From: Asterias amurensis
Lineage: Eukaryota > Echinodermata > Asteroidea > Forcipulatida > Asteriidae
DNA: 64,000 bases
NCBI RefSeq assembly: GCF_032118995.1
Contig: NC_092660.1
Location: forward strand, 7,269,501-7,333,500
Direction of reading: 5' to 3'
Part shown: positions 18,045 to 28,825 of the stretch, piece after piece
Position numbering within the stretch: the stretch's first letter is position 1
How the letters are laid out: each line of letters starts with the position of its first letter
Made by a program: the position numbers and the translations under genes
The notes under the pieces: generated by a model
What the model saw: only the letters and a program-made list of their open reading frames with translations
Told to the model about the DNA's origin: nothing
Database searches by the model: none

Positions 18045-18939
18045 TATGGTGGCCCCGAAGGGACATCGCATAACCCAAACGTGTGCGCACATGTATGCAA
18101 TGTCGTGAAACAAATCGCGAATATATGCGCACACGTATACAATATCGTGAAACAATTCGCGAATATGTGCGCACACGTATGCAATGTCGTGAAACAATTC
18201 GCGAATATGTGCGCACACGTATCCAATGTCGTGAAACAAATCGCGAATATGTGCGCACACGTATGCAATCTCGTGAACCAAATCGTGAATATGTGCGCAC
18301 ACGTATGCAATTTCGTGAACCAAATCGTGAATATGTGCGCACACGAGTGCGATTTGTTTTGCAATGTCGTGAATTTTATTGCATACCATGTTGCATACCA
18401 TTAGGATGATGTCATAGTTGTGGATAATTTGTTACCGATCTAGGGAGTACTGTGGCGCTACAGCAGGCTCCCTCTGTAAAGCATGTGTATACCCAGGAAC
18501 TTGGCACCAGGCCAAGGACGACCACACGCCTCGCTTGCCTCACAACAAAGACTACTGCTGCAATGACTACCGCTTATCTCACTGTTGGAAAGAAACCCCC
18601 CAGATCATTAGACATTTTATTCAAAGGTATGCAACATGGTATGCAATAAAATTCACGACATCGCAAATAATATTCGCAGACGTGTGCGCACATATTCGCG
18701 AATTGTTTCGCGACATTGTATACGTGTGCGCACATATTCGCGAATTGTTTCACGACATTGCATACGTGTGCGCACATATTTGCGAATTGTTTCACGACAT
18801 TGCATACGTGTGCGCACATACTCGCAAATTGTTTCACGACATTGCATTCGTGTGCGCACATATTTGCGAATTGTTTCACGACATTGCATACGTATGCGCA
18901 CACGTTTGCGATATGCGATGTCCCTTCAGGGCCACCATA
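18045..18939. mobile_element. Fold-back element with 42-bp tandem-repeat arms
   Basis: Ends TATGGTGGCCCCGAAGGGAC and, inverted, TATGGTGGCCCTGAAGGGAC; TA at each edge may be the target duplication. The left arm (about 18075-18345) is six or so 42-bp units built on GTGCGCACACGTATGCAATG. The right arm (about 18680-18905) is the same array in reverse orientation. A spacer (18360-18640) has its own inverted halves (GCATACCATGTTGCATACC). As 42 is a multiple of three, up to three frames per strand stay open, giving false ORFs of 80-190 residues. Confidence 0.85.
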
Positions 18940-19019
18940 TTAAACGGAGCAGTAATACGTAGACTCGCTACCATTCCTTGAGCTTTTTCTCCCTAAGATT
19001 TGTTTGTGTATTTTTGTAT

Positions 19020-19655
19020 GGTAGATATACCGATGTTTTGGAGTTTCGTTCTTTAGTTCAGACATTTATTTTATTTATTTTTATTCACTACCATTATTAT
19101 ACAAAGGGGTCATGTTTTATTGCTGATTTTTAAAGTTTATTTCAAGATTTTTATATTACAACAAAGCAATGCGTAAGCCACAGAATACGAACTCTTCATC
19201 AACTAAAAGTAACGGTTTATCAGTACGGTATCCTTCAAATTAAGCCAATCAAAGACTGCCGTTCCCTATACAAAGGATTCATGTAGCATTACTGATTTTA
19301 TCGTATTTTTATAAAGCTCCATTATATTTATTTCAGATTTTTGAAAATTTAAGACCACGAGTCCCTTTGCAGCAAACTGTGCGCGTGTACAACACTGCTG
19401 TGTGTACAGTTTACGATTTCATCAACGCCACGGGTCGATTTGTAAAACAGTTTATCAATACGGTACCATTCAAATTAGACCAATCAAAGACTGTCCTTAC
19501 CTAAACAAAGCGGTCATGTAGCATTACTGATTTTATCATAATTTTATAAAGCTCCGTTATATTTATTTCAGATTTTTGAAAATTAAAGACCACGAGTCTG
19601 TGCGTGTGTACTACACTGCTGTGCGCACAGTTTAAGATTTCATCAACGCCACGGG
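19020..19655 (+). repeat. ~240-bp tandem repeat, about 2.5 copies
   Basis: The phrase CATGTAGCATTACTGATTTT occurs at about 19278 and 19515, and a more diverged copy starts near 19110. Each carries TTATTTCAGATTTTTGAAAA, ATTTCATCAACGCCACGGG and (in two copies) CAAATTA(A/G)(G/A)CCAATCAAAGACTG. The last copy is cut by the fold-back element at 19656. Confidence 0.75.
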
Positions 19656-20318
19656 TATGGCAAGCCATATGCCCAATAGATCGATAAACACTGTTTATCG
19701 CCGATAAACACTGTTTTTCGAGATAAACATCGTTTATCAATTGATAAACACTGTTTATCGAAAAACTATGTTTATCAAGCGATAAACACAGTTTTTCGAG
19801 GTGATAAACAGAGTTTTTCGATAAACACTGTTTATCGAAAAACTATGTTTATCAAGATAGATAGATAGATAGATAGATAAAAGGTTTATTGACAATAGCC
19901 ATCACAGCATAAAAACTGAATTGCAACTAAGATACAATATTTTAAAAAGATTAAAAGGACATCATTAAGAGAACAACAATTTATATACAAAAATAATTAT
20001 ATAAAATACACAAGCAAAAAGGGGAATAAAATTAAACAGCAACCACACACCTTCGGCAAGACACACACCACACCAGCACACACAAAAAGGAACAAAAACG
20101 CATGTACACACTTGGACTAAACAAAAACAGCATTTTACAAGAACTCTGCAACACAAACAAGACCAAAAGAGCTTTATAAAACGGAATGCAATAAAAAATT
20201 AATTAATATTGTACAAATCGAACCAGGTAACAAAATACAACAAGCCATGAGTCATAAGCACAGGCCGGATAATTATGGGGTCCGGATGGGGAAAAAATCA
20301 TTTGAAAAAAAATCAAAG

Positions 20319-22500
20319 TCAAACAGAACTGTTGTTCCACATATTAGCCATATATATGTGAGGGTTTTTCTGACAGCGAGTTGTTCTACATCTAGGAACG
20401 GACAGTTTGTTTGAATTCCTTAGGTCTCTATTGTGGATGGTACTCTTCTTTGGAGGGACCCAACTATGGAAACGCTCTGATTTCATTAGTGATTTGAAGA
20501 AATTAAGGCAAAGCTGTTCTCGTCTATCAAACAATGTGGATAACTTACAGAGTTCAAGTGCCTCATCATACTGTGTGTACTGATTGCCAAGGATGATCTT
20601 ACAAGCCCTTCTCTGAACTCGTTCCAGTGCAGCGCTCTCCTTGGCAGTAAGACCAGGATGCCACACAGGGGCAGCATATTCTGCCAGGGGACGTACGAAA
20701 CCAGAGAAGATAGTGATAAGATCATCCATTGGCAATTTGAAGCGCTTAAGAAGTTTCAGTAGATACAATCTGCCATTAGCCTTTTTAAGCATTTCTGCAA
20801 TCTGATTATCCCATTTTAAATCAGACCGTATGTGAACACCTAGAATTTTTGCAACTTCCACAGTCTGTAAAGTAACGTTGGCAATTTTGGGAGATTGTTG
20901 AACGGGGCTGTGTTTCATGAAAGATACTTGCATGGAAGCACATTTCTCAGGATTAAGTTTCATATGGTTCACTGCGGCCCAGTTCTCAAGTTCATCAAGA
21001 TGATCTTGCATGACAGATGGTTCTTTATGCGCTCTTGTCTCAATCAATGTTAGATCATCAACGTACTTCAGGGATGTAAGGGAGGTATCAGAGGCTGCAT
21101 CATTCACCATGGTTACAAAACCAAGTGGGCCATGCGAGTGCCTTGGGGTACTCCACCATTTAACTTGATCCAATCGCTGGTTTCACCTTGGTAGCGAACA
21201 CATTGTTCTCTTTCGGTGAGAAAACTGGCAACCCACGTAACAACCGATGGCCGAACGTCGAGGGAGATGAGTTTTCTCAGGAGAACATTATGGTCAACTA
21301 GATCGAAGGCCTTGCTAAAATCAGTGATAACAACAGAGCTTACGTGACCAGCCCCCGATTTCATGAAACTCATCGCAAGTTGCGACGCATCGTAGGGTTT
21401 GCGATGCGTCGCAGACCTATTAGACATGTCGCGGCTGCGACGAGTTCGCAACTTACGACGTGTAACCGGTCGCAACTTGCAATTGTGACACGTCGCAGTG
21501 CTTCGTGAAATTGGGGGCTGGCTTATCAGAATTCATGAGCAAAGTGTCCATAAGTTTCGCCAGGTAATGAGTGGTAGAGACTCCCCTACAATTACCGTAC
21601 TGGTTGGGGTCAATAGATTTATCCAAGTCCTTGCGCAGCCACTTAGCCATGAAGCCTTCCGCAACTTTCGCAAAGTGGTCAGTCAGGGATATTGGTCTTA
21701 ACTTGTCCCAAGTCTCTGGTTTAGATTTGGGAATAGGGACGACCACAGCTCTCTTCCATCGAGGTGGGACAATACCTTCATGGTAGGATTGATTGAGGAT
21801 GCTAGTGAGGGGTTTGCTAAGTTCGTACGCGAACTCTCTGATTAACCGTGCAGATATACCATCAGGTCCAGGGGCTTTCCCTGGCTTTGTCTTCCTCAAC
21901 ATGTCGTAAACTTCGTAGTCCTGAACAATGGGACAGGGATGTTGATCAGGTCGATACACAGGGAGTTGAGAAGTGTCGAGGGCTTCCAGATCTGAAGCAA
22001 AGGTGTCGTTAATACCGCTTGCAATGGCTTGAAAATCTTGGGAGTCAACGCCTGGAGGAGGTTGTATACATGATTGAGAGTTGTTCAAGTTAGCCATGAG
22101 CTTAATCTGCTTATACCACTCTGCTGGGTTAGCTTTTTTGTGTCGTTGGACTCTCGTTTTGAAATGTTCTTCTTTGGCCTTGGCGATTTCACGACGGACC
22201 TTGTTTCGTAGTCGTTTCCATTTGCAAGAACGATGCTCGTGGTGGAAAACGTGTTGGCACTTCCGGATAAGACGTTTGACGTAGGTGGTCATCCAAGGTT
22301 TGTCGGTTCTATGGAGTGTCATGGTTTTTGTAGGGAAGTAGTAGTCTATTTTGGATTGCAAGGTGTCATAAAACGCATCACATTTCTCGATAGCACTTGT
22401 TTGTTCATGAACTTCTGGCCAGTCATGATCCACAATCCAAACTCCAAACGCTCTGATGTCTGAGTCTCTCATAGGTCGTACAACTCGAGATCGCGTTGTG
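20319..22500 (-). pseudogene. LINE ORF2 reverse transcriptase, broken
   Basis: Read 3' to 5' on the plus strand in three pieces. 22472-21530: linker, then KPGKAPGPDGISARLI and PIPKSKPETWDKLRPISLT (RT blocks 0-2). 21470-21130: VITDFSKAFDLVDHNVLLRK (block with the catalytic Asp) and GGVPQGT. 21130-20319: LKYVDDLTLIE (the YxDD catalytic block), HMKLNPEKC, LGVHI, and the tail AALERVQRRACKIILG typical of CR1/Jockey-group LINEs, ending in a stop at 20319. A 174-bp MITE sits between the first and second pieces, and a short deletion with a frame change lies between GGVPQGT and the YVDD block. Non-functional. Confidence 0.85.
21348..21521. mobile_element. 174-bp MITE inside the LINE
   Basis: CCAGCCCCCGATTTCATGAA at the left and, inverted, CCAGCCCCCAATTTCACGAA at the right. 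Between them are CGCAACTTGCGACG-like words in both orientations. It interrupts the LINE reading frame upstream of the VITDFSKAFD block, so it landed after the LINE did. Confidence 0.8.
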
Positions 22501-22780
22501 TTGATCTTTGTGAGGTTGCTGTTCAGAGGTTGCTGTTCAGTTTATCAAGCGATAAACAGAGTTTTTCGAGGTGATAAACAGAGTTTTTCGATAAACACTG
22601 TTTATCAAGTGATAAACACTGTTTATCAAAAAACAGTGTTTATCGATAAACACATTTTCGGCGATAAACAGAGTTTTTCGATAAACAGTGTTTATCACTT
22701 GATAAACAGTGTTTATCACTTGATAAACACTGTTTATCAAATTATTGAGCATCTGGCGTCGGCGTAAAACTGTGTTTATC

Positions 22781-23914
22781 AGTCGATAAACAGAGTTTTT
22801 CAATAAACAGTGTTTATCACTTGATAAACACTGTTTATCGACATATTGGGCATCTGGCGTCAGCGTAAAACTGTGTTTATCGTCAATAAACAGTTTTTAT
22901 CACTTGATAAACACTGTTGATCACTTGATAAACACTGTTTATCACTTGATAAACACTGTTTATTGAATTATTGGGCATCTGGCGTCGGCATGAAACTGTG
23001 TTTATCAGTTGATAAACACAGTTTTTCTCGATAAACAGTGTTTATCAACTGGGCATCTGGCGTCCGCGTAAAACTGTGTTTATCGACCGATAAACACTGT
23101 TTTTTGATAAACCGTGTTTATCACTTGATAAACTGTGTTTATTGAAAAACTCTGTTTTTAACACCTCGAAAAGCTTGATACACATAGTTTTTCGATAAAC
23201 AGTGTTTATCAGTTGATAAACAGTGTTTATCGAAAAACTCTGTTAATCACCTCGAAAAACTGTGTTTATCGCTTGATAAACATAGTTTTCGATAAACAGT
23301 GTTTATCAATTGATAAACACTGTTTATCTCGAAAAACAGTGTTTATCAGTCGATAAACAGAGTTTTTCAATAAACAGTGTTTATCACTTGATAAACACTG
23401 TTTATCGACATATTGGGCATCTGGCGTCGGCGTAAAACTGTGTTTATCGTCAATAAACAGTTTTTATCACTTGATAAACACTGTTGATCACTTGATAAAC
23501 ACTGTTTATCACTTGATAAACACTGTTTATTGAATTATTGGGCATCTGGCGTCGGCATGAAACTGTGTTTATCAGTTGATAAACACAGTTTTTCTCGATA
23601 AACAGTGTTTATCAACTGGGCATCTGGCGTCCGCGTAAAACTGTGTTTATCGACCGATAAACACTGTTTTTTGATAAACCGTGTTTATCACTTGATAAAC
23701 TGTGTTTATTGAAAAACTCTGTTTTTAACACCTCGAAAAGCTTGATACACATAGTTTTTCGATAAACAGTGTTTATCAGTTGATAAACAGTGTTTATCGA
23801 AAAACTCTGTTAATCACCTCGAAAAACTGTGTTTATCGCTTGATAAACATAGTTTTCGATAAACAGTGTTTATCAATTGATAAACACTGTTTATCTCGAA
23901 AAACAGTGTTTATC
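22781..23914 (+). repeat. 567-bp higher-order duplication in the satellite
   Basis: AGTCGATAAACAGAGTTTTT begins at 22781 and at 23348. The two 567-bp blocks appear identical apart from one base (GGCGTCAGCG at 22855 versus GGCGTCGGCG in the second block). Confidence 0.9.
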
Positions 23915-24020
23915 AATTGATAAACACTGTTTATCTCGAAAAACAGTGTTTATCGGTCGAAAAATTGTTTATCGGCGATAAACAGTGTTTATCGAATTAT
24001 TGGGCATATGGCTTGCCATA

Positions 24021-24622
24021 GGAGGGGCAAAGGGGGGGGGGGTAGAGCGATCGGGTGTGAAGGATGTATTCTTTATTTCAAACACAGGTCTATCAACTTC
24101 GAGGGGCTACACAGGTTAAAGGCCTAAGTACTTTTAATTGTAACAACAAAAAATGTAGCAAAATAGGCATTGGTTTTATCAAACCATAATATGAATGGAA
24201 ACGAATTGACCCTAATTTATGATTCCTGCATGGATGATTTTTCCATGGAGGAATGTTCCTATTCCTCTATGAATTTTCTCAACTAAGAAGAAAGAATTAA
24301 CAACAGCACAGAACAATACATTTATAAAAGTTGTTTGTATCAAATATTTATTATGGAAAATACAGGATGTTTTCTTGATATGAGGGGGTTTGTTTACCTG
24401 TAATTAAATATGTTGTCTGGGATCCTTCTTCAAAAAGGCCACACCCTAAGAGCTACTAAAGCTGATACTGAAAAACATAATTTCTATCCAAAACTTATTA
24501 CTCAATCAAGTTATGTTTGTTAGTAAGAAAAGCTCTCAAGTCATTATGATTTATTTATGAATATGCGGCGCGATGTCCATCTACCATCTGAAATTCCAAG
24601 ACAATAAGCAAATGTCTTGATT
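24021..24622. other. No gene seen
   Basis: A G run (24031-24042) then AT-rich DNA. CCATGGAGGAATG and CATTCCTC-like words near 24240 form a weak hairpin. Nothing coding. Confidence 0.4.
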
Positions 24623-24912
24623 TTAAAGGCACTGGACACATTGGTAATTACTCAAAATAATTGTCAGCATAAAAACTTTCTTGGTAACGAGCAATGGGGT
24701 TAGATAGAAGTAATTTCTCACTAAAATATTTGAATTGAATTCAAGAACCATCAGCTGAGGTCTCAAATTCAAGCATCTCAAAGCACACAGCTTGTGCAGC
24801 AAATGCGTTTTTTCTACCATTATTCTCTTGCAAACTTCGACGACCAGTTGAGCTCAAATTTTCACAGGTTTGTTATTTTATGCATATGTTGAGATACACC
24901 AAGTGAGAAATT
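24623..24912. mobile_element. Kolobok/T2-like MITE, internally shortened
   Basis: TTAA, then AAGGCACTGGACACATTGGT, the middle GAGGTCTCAAATTCAAG, and the right-hand landmarks CAAATTTTCACAGGTTTGTT and GAGATACACCAAGTGAGAA. The outer right end is missing. Confidence 0.75.
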
Positions 24913-25119
24913 AATAAAATAACATTGTATGTGTAAACATGTGACACCATGGTAATAATTGTGACATCCAGTATAAATTGACACTAACTTGAAGTATGTT
25001 CTTTTTAAGTCATTCCTCCAACATATGATAAATTATAAATTTTTAAGTAATTTGACTGACAATATTTCATTTTATCAACTAAATGATCAAATGCTTTATA
25101 CAATAGCCACATATGTAGT

Positions 25120-26545
25120 GGGAATAGGGTTTTATCACAAGTTGAATGGCCATGCGGATCCTACTCGGGAATTTCTAGTGTCAAAGCTTTTGAAGGGTTG
25201 TAGCCATGATCGCAGGCATCAAGACAGCCGCTTACCCATTACAATTCCAATACTCAGGCACATTTTGCTTTCTCTCCCGCATGTCTGTTCATCTCAGTAT
25301 GATCAGTTGTTCCATGCTGCAATATTAGGGGCATTTTTTGGTTTCATGAGGGTGGGGGAGTTTGCGGTCGATTCCAATAATAGGGTTCAAGAATCGATTT
25401 TACGATTCTCTGATATATCATTTAGCTCACTGGGTGCTGGCTGTGGGTCGGTGCTTATTTCATTCCGTAGTAGTAAAAATAATCAGTCAGGCAGTCCGCA
25501 AGTCATTCGTTTGGCGTCGGCAAGGGATGCAGGCATATGTCCGGTAACAGCTTTACGGCAATATGTTGGGGTTCGTCCACAGGGCCCGGGGGTTTTGTTT
25601 TGTCATTACAGTGGCGCCCCCCTCACTCGATATCAGTTTAATGTCACTCTAAAGAGAGCACTCGCTTTTTGCGGGCTCGGGGAACAATGCATATGAGCTC
25701 ACTCCTTTCGGATTGGTGCAGCTACGGTAGCCTTGCTCAAGGCAGTCGCATTATTCGCTCCGAAAAGACGCTGCTGTAAACCCACCCGTATACCCTGTGC
25801 ATGGTGTGTGCGATCACACCGAATGACCCACCCGTATACACACTGTCACATCGTACGAATACTGTTCACACAAGTCATCGCACTCGTACCACTAACCGCA
25901 TGCGGAGGCCGTCAGGCCGACAGCCTTGTCGGGTCTGTATCTTCCCGTTTTAATGTGTTGTATTGAAAAAATTCCAATAGTGGACGAAATTGGGGGGGCT
26001 CTCGGATATGCTAGTATGCAGCCATGAATATGTATATCTTTCGTCAGACCTATCAGACAACACAGGATGTGAGGCAAATGAATTATTCATTTTGACGTCC
26101 AATCATGCACTTCCCTTATCACAACCTTTGGACCCTATTATGCTCGTGTGTGATGTAAACATGTCTCGTCTTTCGCGGGCATTATGGTAATGAGCTGACC
26201 GTGGGAACTCTTCGCTTATTATAGTAATGAGGTCAGTGGCTTCAACACAGACCCTACAAGGCTGTCGGCCTGACGGCCTCCGCATGCGGATAGTGTACAG
26301 GGGCATCGTGTCGTGCGATGTTACGCACAGTGAATACGGGTGGGTTTTTATACAGCGGCGGTCTTTTTTCGGAGTGAATAATTCGACTGCCTTGAGCAAG
26401 GCTACAGCTACGGTGGCTTTTGGGTTGGGGGTCCCCTTTCCAGTTATACTGCAGATGGGGCGTTGGCGGTCCGATGCTGCGCGGGCTTACATTAGACCAG
26501 TGGCATTGTGTGCTTTGCCAGGTACAAGCCTAGATGGCTAATTGT
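25120..26545 (+). pseudogene. Tyrosine recombinase part of Ngaro-type fossil, copy 1
   Basis: Contains the recognisable core of a tyrosine recombinase (phage-integrase fold): PITIPILRHILLSLP, then GFMRVGEFAV with the first catalytic Arg, VLFCHYSGAPLTRYQFN, the HSFR box and a MGRWRSD...AYIRP end carrying the Tyr. In YR retroelements this enzyme integrates the circular DNA copy in place of a DDE integrase. Interrupted by the 677-bp insertion at 25728-26404. Fossil. Confidence 0.75.
25728..26404. mobile_element. Fold-back DNA element with 9-bp target duplication
   Basis: Ends TAGCCTTGCTCAAGGCAGTC on both sides (inverted), continuing as long arms (CTCCGAAAA, ACCCACCCGTAT, GCATGCGGAGGCCGTCAGGC). 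CAGCTACGG lies directly before (25719-25727) and after (26405-26413). The uninterrupted site is seen in copy 2 at 49980. 677 bp, no transposase. Length of duplication and long arms suggest a Mutator-like origin. Confidence 0.85.
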
Positions 26546-27702
26546 TTTATTAGTGTCTCCCTGTTTTTTCCCCTATGCACGTCCGATCTGGGTTGTGGGG
26601 GACTCTTGTGCGTTGGGCTAGGCAGCCTTTACCGATTCCAGCTTCGGTTGTATGGTTGGGTAGGAGTGGGGCAAAATTGGCTGATATTTGGTCAATCTGA
26701 CATTAGTGTCGGCTAATTCTCCCCCGCCTTCTATTATCTTGATCCACTTGGGTACCAATGATTTGGTTACATGTTTTTTCCATTCGGCAGAGTATTTTTA
26801 ATTTTATGGAGGAGGTGCGTGTGCCAGGGTCATATGGTCGGACCATGGAGGAAGGAAGAGAAGGAGCTCGAATGAAGGGACTTCAAAAGTCGAACCCGTG
26901 GTACCGCGGTTTTTTAACGATACCTGGTAATCACCCACATACCTTATACAGACAATGGGCGACCTGGCGTATGTGAGTTTGCGCGTGCGCACTTGGTTCT
27001 TCACTCAATTATGGTGTTGTATGTCGTATGGATATAATACAGAAAAACAACTTTTTTAAGACCTGATAAAATTTGTGTACACTTGTGCCCACCAAATCGA
27101 AAAACACAATTGAATACCAACCACCCTCGTGTGCTAATACCCAGTGACCGGAAAGTCACAAAAAATGTAAAAATATGCCACAATGTTTCAGTGAAACACC
27201 ACAAACGGTAAATGAAAATGTGTATATTCACAATTCTTGTCTCCAATGATTCAACTTTACACGAAGGCAACGGTGCAGAGCAGCGGTACCGCACGTTCTG
27301 TACAAAGAGATCTAATCCTGCTCGTTAATCGGCCGTCCAGCTGGAGGTCTCCTATCTTTTTCCACTGGTCAGACAGGGGCATTGTCAGGGTATTCTTTTG
27401 TTACTCTGCGGTTATGCGGGTCGTTCAAGCTCCTCTTCCTTCCTTCATGGTCAGACATACTTCCTCGGGTTTTTTATTTTGGGGCCCAGTGGCAGAAAAG
27501 CATGGAACGTCAGCGGAAGGCTTTCAATCGGGCTGCTCGGGCTCATGCGGACAAAATTGGGTGTGGGTTTCTTCATCATCCCCAGTTCACATGGACAGAT
27601 TTGTCACTGTTTAGGTTTGATGGGATTCATTTGTCAGTGGCGGGCAACAGAGCCTTTTGTCAGGATTCGACCAATTGCATTAAGGGGTGTGGGTCGGTTT
27701 AA
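26534..27702 (+). pseudogene. SGNH-hydrolase part of Ngaro-type fossil, copy 1
   Basis: Same module as at 50150-50683 in copy 2: a GDS-type block, LIHLGTND-like block and DGIHLSVAGN block, the signatures of SGNH/GDSL esterases. Interrupted by a ~590-bp insertion. Fossil; overlapping ORFs in other frames are by-products. Confidence 0.6.
26856..27446. mobile_element. Second DNA element inserted in Ngaro copy 1
   Basis: Copy 2 runs GGTCATATGGTCGGACATACT without a break. Copy 1 has about 590 extra bases between ATGGTCGGA and ATGGTCAGACATAC. The insert's ends are inverted repeats (GGAGGAAGGAAGAGAAGGAG and, inverted, GAAGGAAGGAAGAGGAGC-like). The ATGGTC(G/A)GA on either side is a likely 8-9 bp target duplication with one mismatch. 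Confidence 0.7.
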
Positions 27703-27949
27703 AGTTTTAAGGTGTGGCCTGGGATTTTTCCTCGGCACAAGTAGTGGTTTGGTATTTTGTGTTAGGCGTTAGGATTTGCAGTTGTTCACCTGTCTTTTTC
27801 TTTGGGGCGTGCTTTGCACGTTTGAAATTTTTTGGCTTAAAATGACAGGAATATCAGTGATGGGGGGTAATAGGCTGTCGGGGAAAGTTACTTGTCATTC
27901 TAATCATAAACCGAATATTATAATATTCATTGTTAATAGTGCCTTTCAG

Positions 27950-28240
27950 TTCCCAAAGGCTATTTTACATTTCCCCTCGGGCGTTCCAACATGGGGAACT
28001 AGAATTATGCCATGGGTACAATACAGTAGGTAATTCATCAGTTGGCATTTTATTAGTAAATAGTGCCTTTCGTTTTTGTTAGGGCTAGTTTATCCCCTCG
28101 GGCGTTCCAACGTGGGGAAACTTTTAATTGTTAACTTTGTATAGTTAATAGGGGTGTAATTTGTACCAACTTACAATGTAGATTAATAATAAGTCAAGTT
28201 TATCCCCTCAGGCGTTCCACTTTGGAGGAATTTAGGGTAT
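27950..28240 (+). repeat. Repeated CCCCTCGGGCGTTCCA hairpins in the 3' region of copy 1
   Basis: TCCCCTCGGGCGTTCCAAC followed by RTGGGGA appears about three times at 110-130 bp spacing (27975, 28093, 28203), each able to fold (CCCC...GGGG). The same three occur in copy 2. They are part of the element's 3' untranslated/terminal region. Confidence 0.75.
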
Positions 28241-28825
28241 ACATGTATATATATTTGAGTTGTTTGTTGGTAATTTTAGGCAAGGTGCGTTATGTGTGTG
28301 TTGTTTTCTGTGGAGGTCATGTAATGTTCAGTCTAATATGGTCATGTGACCTATCGTGGTATGTTTTAATTGTTAATGGGATATGGAAAATTAAATCCAT
28401 ATTGGAAGGACAAGGTTTGTTCTTTGGATGGCCACAATTTATGGTGGTTGGATGGGCGAAGGCATCCATTTTAAATGTGAAAAGTTGTATTTTAGGTTAT
28501 GTTTTTGTTCCACATGCAGGTGGTTGTGTGTATGTTTAGTCGGTTTGCCCTGTGTTTGACATCCGGCTCCTTGCACAATAATATGTTTAATGACAATCTT
28601 TTTGACTGGCAATAAACCCAGCTTTAAGCTGTGACCGAAATCTCAGTAATGGTGTCTGTAGCAAATTGTGTCTGAGTATAGTGATTTATAAAACAATCTA
28701 TTAACATGGATGAACCCATTTTATCAAATTTTCAAACTAAGAGATTAAACTTAATTAAAAGCACCATATAGTATTTGTCAATGTACTTCATGATGAAATA
28801 CAGTATCAAATAGTATACTAATAAT

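Larger units (their letters stand above)
19857..22539 (-). mobile_element. 5'-truncated non-LTR retrotransposon (LINE)
   Basis: Bounded by a direct 10-bp repeat GTTTATCAAG (19847-19856 and 22540-22549), both lying in the satellite. The 3' end, at the low-coordinate side, is a (TATC)n tail of about six units and not poly-A. The element contains the end of the linker, the reverse transcriptase and a 3' untranslated region of about 460 bp; the endonuclease is absent, as expected from 5' truncation on insertion. Confidence 0.85.
19656..24020. mobile_element. Fold-back element filled with GATAAACA palindrome satellite, host to a LINE
   Basis: Ends TATGGCAAGCCATATGCCC and, inverted, the same 19 bases; flanking TA as in the element at 18045. 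Between them (outside the inserted LINE) almost everything is built from TGATAAACACTGTTTATCA-like palindromes alternating with GAAAAACTCTGTTT-like words and spacers GGGCATCTGGCGTC, which echo the terminal repeat. About 1.67 kb without the 2.7 kb LINE. No coding capacity of its own; ORFs at 22456-22803 are products of the repeat. Confidence 0.8.
25070..28683 (+). mobile_element. Ngaro-type tyrosine-recombinase retroelement fossil, copy 1 (internally deleted)
   Basis: Shares its first bases (CATTTTATCAACTAAATGAT) with the longer copy beginning at 43471, then jumps to the tyrosine-recombinase part, so the gag-like and RT regions are absent. It keeps the recombinase part, the SGNH-hydrolase part, the 3' repeats and the 3' end (CTGTAGCAAATTGTGTC). 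Two DNA elements have inserted into it (25728-26404 and about 26856-27446). It is broken in several places. Where shared, it is nearly identical to copy 2 by eye, so both are relatively young. Confidence 0.8.

Noticed and set aside
18039-18981. Several 80-190 residue ORFs on both strands
   Set aside because: They translate the 42-bp repeat, a multiple of three, so all frames stay open. No splice or start context, and identical peptides appear in both mirrored arms.
22456-22803. ORFs with repeated NSVYxLINTVYQ
   Set aside because: Read-through of the GATAAACA satellite.
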